From: Mucilaginibacter sp. PAMC 26640
GTDB lineage: Bacteria; Bacteroidota; Bacteroidia; Sphingobacteriales; Sphingobacteriaceae
Assembly (NCBI GenBank): GCA_001596135.1
Contig: CP014773.1
Coordinates: 1,798,001-1,862,000, forward strand
DNA length: 64,000 bases
Direction: 5' to 3'
Part shown: piece after piece, positions 61,411-64,000 of the stretch
Numbering within the stretch: the first letter of the stretch is position 1
Layout: every line of letters starts with the position of its first letter
Translations under genes and position numbers: made by a program
The notes under the pieces: generated by a model
Seen by the model: only the letters and a program-made list of their open reading frames with translations
What the model was told of the DNA's origin: nothing
Database searches by the model: none

Positions 61411-61931
61411 TGAAGAGTTTGATCATGATGCTGGTAACGGTTTTGTCTCTGGGTGCAAGCGTCAACGCACAGCAGTTGAAATCACCTGCGGGGCATCAGA
61501 ATAATCCTTATTATTCCAATACGGATACTAAGCATTTAAACGTAACAAATGACGAATGGAAAAAGATATTGCCTAACGACCTGTATGCCACTGCGCGCGA
61601 GCAGGCTACCGAGCGACCTTTTACCGGCCAATACTGGAATAAAAATGCAAAGGGAACCTACTATTGCGCCGTTTGCGGTAACAAGCTGTTTCGGTCGGAT
61701 GCCAAGTTTTCGAGCAATTGCGGCTGGCCCAGCTTTTACGAACCGGTGCGCAAAAATAGTGTGATCTATAAAGAAGATAATTCCGTTGGCATGAAACGCG
61801 CGGAGGTGATCTGTGCGCGTTGTGATTCGCACCTTGGCCACATCTTTAACGATGGCCCTCCGCCAACCCACAAAAGGTTTTGTATGAATTCCGTTTCGCT
61901 GGATTTTCAACCGGACGGTTTGGGGAAATAG
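61410..61931 (+). CDS. msrB: Exported peptide-methionine (R)-S-oxide reductase MsrB
   Basis: 173 residues. Signal peptide 1-21 (VNAQQ). Zinc ligands Cys86, Cys89, Cys135 and Cys138 (two CxxC) and catalytic Cys158 in RFCMNS. NCGWPSFYEP and HLGHIFNDGP are signature blocks. It handles the R-epimer, complementing MsrA. The one-base overlap with msrA indicates a two-gene operon acting together on oxidised envelope proteins. Confidence 0.94.
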   Translation: MKSLIMMLVTVLSLGASVNAQQLKSPAGHQNNPYYSNTDTKHLNVTNDEWKKILPNDLYATAREQATERPFTGQYWNKNAKGTYYCAVCGNKLFRSDAKFSSNCGWPSFYEPVRKNSVIYKEDNSVGMKRAEVICARCDSHLGHIFNDGPPPTHKRFCMNSVSLDFQPDGLGK

Positions 61932-62114
61932 TTATTTGGACCGAATTCATAATAGTGAGATTTTCACGCTCTTTGCGCTTGAGTAGAAAGTTCGCGCTTT
62001 GAGTGCCTCGGGGTGAGTCGCCTTTGCGGGCGAGATAAAATTCCAAGCCCAATCCAAACACTTTTCTTTGCTTTGCTGATTTTTGCTCAATTTTGTAAAA
62101 ATCAAATAGCCTTA

Positions 62115-62927
62115 ATGGAAAGAACTACCGAAAAGGACTCTAAATACAACGGCCTGGAAACAATGTCGTTGCTGGAGATCCTTACCAATATCAATAAAGA
62201 AGATCAAAGTGTACCCTTGGCCGTTGAACAGGCCCTGGAGCAGATAGAGGACCTGGCCACCATCGTATCCGAAAAGATGCGGATTGGCGGCAGGTTATTT
62301 TACATCGGCGCTGGCACCAGCGGCAGGCTGGGCGTGGTTGATGCATCAGAATGCCCGCCTACCTTTGGCGTGCCCTTTGATTTAGTGGTGGGCATCATCG
62401 CCGGGGGCGATCGCGCTATCCGCAGGGCCGTAGAGTTTGCCGAAGATGACCGCGAGCAGGCCTGGAAGGATCTGCTGGAATTTGATATCAACGAAAAGGA
62501 TGTGGTTGTAGGGATAGCAGCTTCGGGTACTACGCCTTACGTTATCGGTGGTTTGCAAATGGCTAATGAGCAAAATATTGCAACAGGCTGCATTGTATGT
62601 AATGCCAAAAGCCCGGTGGCGGCAGAGGCGCAATACCCGGTTGAAGTAATTGTAGGCCCCGAGTTTGTAACCGGCAGCACCCGCATGAAAGCCGGCACAG
62701 CGCAAAAACTGGTTTTAAACATGCTGAGCACAAGCGTAATGATTCGCCTGGGCCGTGTAAAAGGTAATAAAATGGTGGATATGCAGTTAAGCAATAACAA
62801 ACTGGTAGCGCGCGGCACCAAAATGGTGATGAGCGAAACCGGCCTGGACGAAAAAACGGCAGCTGCTTTACTGAAACAGCACGGAAGTGTAAGGAAAGCG
62901 GTGCATTTCCATACAGCCAATAAATAA
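62115..62927 (+). CDS. murQ: N-acetylmuramic acid 6-phosphate etherase MurQ
   Basis: 270 residues with a SIS fold. Splits lactate from MurNAc-6-phosphate to give GlcNAc-6-phosphate in cell-wall recycling. YIGAGTSGRLGVVDASECPPTFG is the signature; Glu79 and Glu110 (31 apart) match the two catalytic glutamates of E. coli MurQ. GIAASGTTPYV and GSTRMKAGTAQK bind phosphate. The frame is open to 62013, but the ATG at 62115 gives the normal family length. Fits the secreted GH3 and GH20 enzymes nearby, which would feed the pathway. Cytoplasmic. Confidence 0.94.
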   Translation: MERTTEKDSKYNGLETMSLLEILTNINKEDQSVPLAVEQALEQIEDLATIVSEKMRIGGRLFYIGAGTSGRLGVVDASECPPTFGVPFDLVVGIIAGGDRAIRRAVEFAEDDREQAWKDLLEFDINEKDVVVGIAASGTTPYVIGGLQMANEQNIATGCIVCNAKSPVAAEAQYPVEVIVGPEFVTGSTRMKAGTAQKLVLNMLSTSVMIRLGRVKGNKMVDMQLSNNKLVARGTKMVMSETGLDEKTAAALLKQHGSVRKAVHFHTANK

Positions 62928-62931
62928 GCAT

Positions 62932-63579
62932 ATGCGATTTATTCCAATCCTATTAATTTTTCTGACTCTTGTTAACATTGGCTGTTCGCAGCCTTCTGGT
63001 AAGTCGACAGTGGCTCCATCTGCTGCATTTAAAAAAAGTATTAAAATGGATGACGCTGAATTTTGGAAAATTATCGATTTTGCTTTTAAGGTTGCCGGAG
63101 AAGATCAGGAAAAAGAACAAAAAATTATAACTGAGAAATTATCAATGTATACTGCTGAGCAAATAATAGCGTATGAATTGATATTTAGCAAAAAACTTAT
63201 TGAAGCTAATGATTTTAAGATGATTGCTGCAGCCCGGATAATTGACGGTTCGGTTACTGATGATGGCTTTTTGTATTTTAGGTGTTGGTTAGTAAGTCGC
63301 GGTAAAAATACATTTGAAGGGGCCATGAAAAATCCTGATTATTTGGCGCAGGTGACTGACCGAGGAGTTGTTGCCGATTTTGAAAGCATGTTGTATGTTT
63401 CAACCGAAGCTTATAAGACCAAAACCGGGAAAAAAGAGGAGGATGATTCCTTTCCTCGCAACGTCGCTTACAAAACAGGTTTGAATTATGAAATGGGCGG
63501 ACAGCCAACCGCTGGCGAAGATTGGAAAGAAGAAGACCTGCCTAAGTTATATCCAAAACTCTGGAAGAAATTTAATTAA
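62932..63579 (+). CDS. DUF4240 lipoprotein
   Basis: 215 residues. A lipoprotein signal with lipobox NIGC (Cys18). The rest begins MDDAEFWKIIDFAF, the DUF4240 opening, with EQIIAYELIF and DDGFLYFRCWLVSRGKNTFEGAM, typical of this domain (function unknown). It starts 4 bases after murQ, so it is probably co-transcribed. The membrane-anchored form is unusual, as most DUF4240 proteins are cytoplasmic. Confidence 0.8.
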   Translation: MRFIPILLIFLTLVNIGCSQPSGKSTVAPSAAFKKSIKMDDAEFWKIIDFAFKVAGEDQEKEQKIITEKLSMYTAEQIIAYELIFSKKLIEANDFKMIAAARIIDGSVTDDGFLYFRCWLVSRGKNTFEGAMKNPDYLAQVTDRGVVADFESMLYVSTEAYKTKTGKKEEDDSFPRNVAYKTGLNYEMGGQPTAGEDWKEEDLPKLYPKLWKKFN

Positions 63580-63591
63580 GAAAGCAACTCA

Positions 63592-64000
63592 ATGCACGCA
63601 ATAGAACCCTACTATAAATGGCGCGATGATTACATAGCTGCAGAGGACGAGTACTCGCCCTTTTACGCTACGCAATACAACGAGTTTGAATTTGATAAAC
63701 AGATCTATAATTACCTGCTGCATCCGCAGTGGGATTCGTTCGGATCTAACACGCTGTATATGAAAGTGCTGTTTGTTGATTACGACAAAGGGTACAGCAT
63801 TATTGAATTTATTGGCGAATGGAACGATGCCATCAACAACGATATCATGCTGCTGAAGCGGGAGATCCTGGAGCTGATGATAGATCAGGGCGTTACCAAA
63901 TTTGTGCTGATAGGCGAAAACGTGCTTAACTTCCATCACTCAGATGATAGCTACTACGAGGAGTGGTTCCAGGATGTGGAGGATGGCTGGATTGCCGGCA
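63592..64000 (+). CDS. Conserved hypothetical protein (N-terminal part, cut by window edge)
   Basis: The first 136 residues of a gene starting with ATG 63592 and running off the window. It opens MHAIEPYYKWRDDYIAAED and continues as a soluble alpha/beta protein with many acidic and aromatic residues (SPFYATQYNEFEFD, GWIAG at the cut). Similar opening sequences occur in Bacteroidota proteins of unknown function, from memory. No signal peptide. It follows DUF4240 by 12 bases and may belong to the murQ transcript. Confidence 0.75.
   Translation, partial: MHAIEPYYKWRDDYIAAEDEYSPFYATQYNEFEFDKQIYNYLLHPQWDSFGSNTLYMKVLFVDYDKGYSIIEFIGEWNDAINNDIMLLKREILELMIDQGVTKFVLIGENVLNFHHSDDSYYEEWFQDVEDGWIAG

Noticed and set aside
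62013-62114. A longer N-terminus for MurQ
   Set aside because: It adds a Cys- and Phe-rich segment not found in the family, and the downstream ATG gives the normal length and N-terminal motif.
1-64000. tRNA, rRNA, tmRNA, RNase P or SRP RNA genes
   Set aside because: No T-loop, anticodon-arm or other conserved RNA signature was seen by eye on either strand. A covariance-model scan was not possible.
1-64000. Prophage, insertion sequence or integrative element
   Set aside because: No integrase, transposase, phage structural gene or target-site duplication is visible; the gene content and order look chromosomal.

Overview
The window reads as a chromosomal segment of a Bacteroidota bacterium, most likely family Sphingobacteriaceae (Mucilaginibacter/Pedobacter-like). 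The signs are: the TAnnTTTG -7 promoter element just upstream of many starts; almost no Shine-Dalgarno sequences; family-restricted proteins (DUF4293, DUF3098, DUF5683, DUF6728-like, a gliding/T9SS C-terminal sorting domain, a TonB-dependent receptor); and the gene order parA-parB-DUF5683-dapB-lepB. No rRNA, tRNA, CRISPR array, insertion sequence or prophage was recognised. The genus is inferred, not proven.

Layout. 1-6.2 kb: 5' part of a GH20 hexosaminidase, a PfkB kinase, endonuclease III, recA, a RelE/ParE-type toxin-antitoxin pair whose toxin is frameshifted, DUF4293, and truA carrying inserted palindromic repeats. 6.2-15.5 kb: an ABC exporter, ftsX-DUF3098-uppP, truB, ribF, two membrane proteins converging on a paired palindromic repeat, and a cobalamin-binding protein. 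15.5-25.7 kb: exported and surface functions (GH20, S33 peptidase lipoprotein, TonB receptor, sorbosone-dehydrogenase-like lipoprotein, T9SS-sorted adhesin-like protein with a decayed duplicate of its tail). 25.9-30.3 kb: the chromosome-partition/dapB/lepB operon. 30.3-38.6 kb: sparsely coding DNA with an exported prolyl oligopeptidase, a penicillin-acylase-family enzyme, small proteins, a decayed LuxR-type sensor and several structured intergenic stretches. 38.6-48.1 kb: MFS exporter, M28 peptidase, a small membrane protein-ridA-recG cluster, a major OmpA-type protein, pepP and meaB. 48.1-56.4 kb: a surface-glycan locus (GT2, GT9, an MsbA-like flippase, then four glycosyltransferases joined by 4-base overlaps). 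56.4-64 kb: an outer-membrane barrel, a secreted NagZ-like GH3, an S41 protease, an exported MsrA-MsrB pair, murQ, a DUF4240 lipoprotein and a truncated conserved gene.

Themes. Cell-envelope work dominates: amino-sugar hydrolases (two GH20, one GH3), murQ for MurNAc salvage, uppP, ftsX, an S41 protease, lepB, glycosyltransferases and flippase. The most unusual sequence feature is a family of GC-rich palindromic REP-like elements. They lie inside truA in frame, form the last codons of truA, and supply the stop codons of at least two (probably three) other genes. Two gene-poor gaps (30.28-31.0 kb and 33.07-33.86 kb) hold hairpins with promoter- or terminator-like signals and may encode small RNAs. 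No convincing complete novel multi-gene system was found; the best candidates are the glycosyltransferase operon and the REP element biology.
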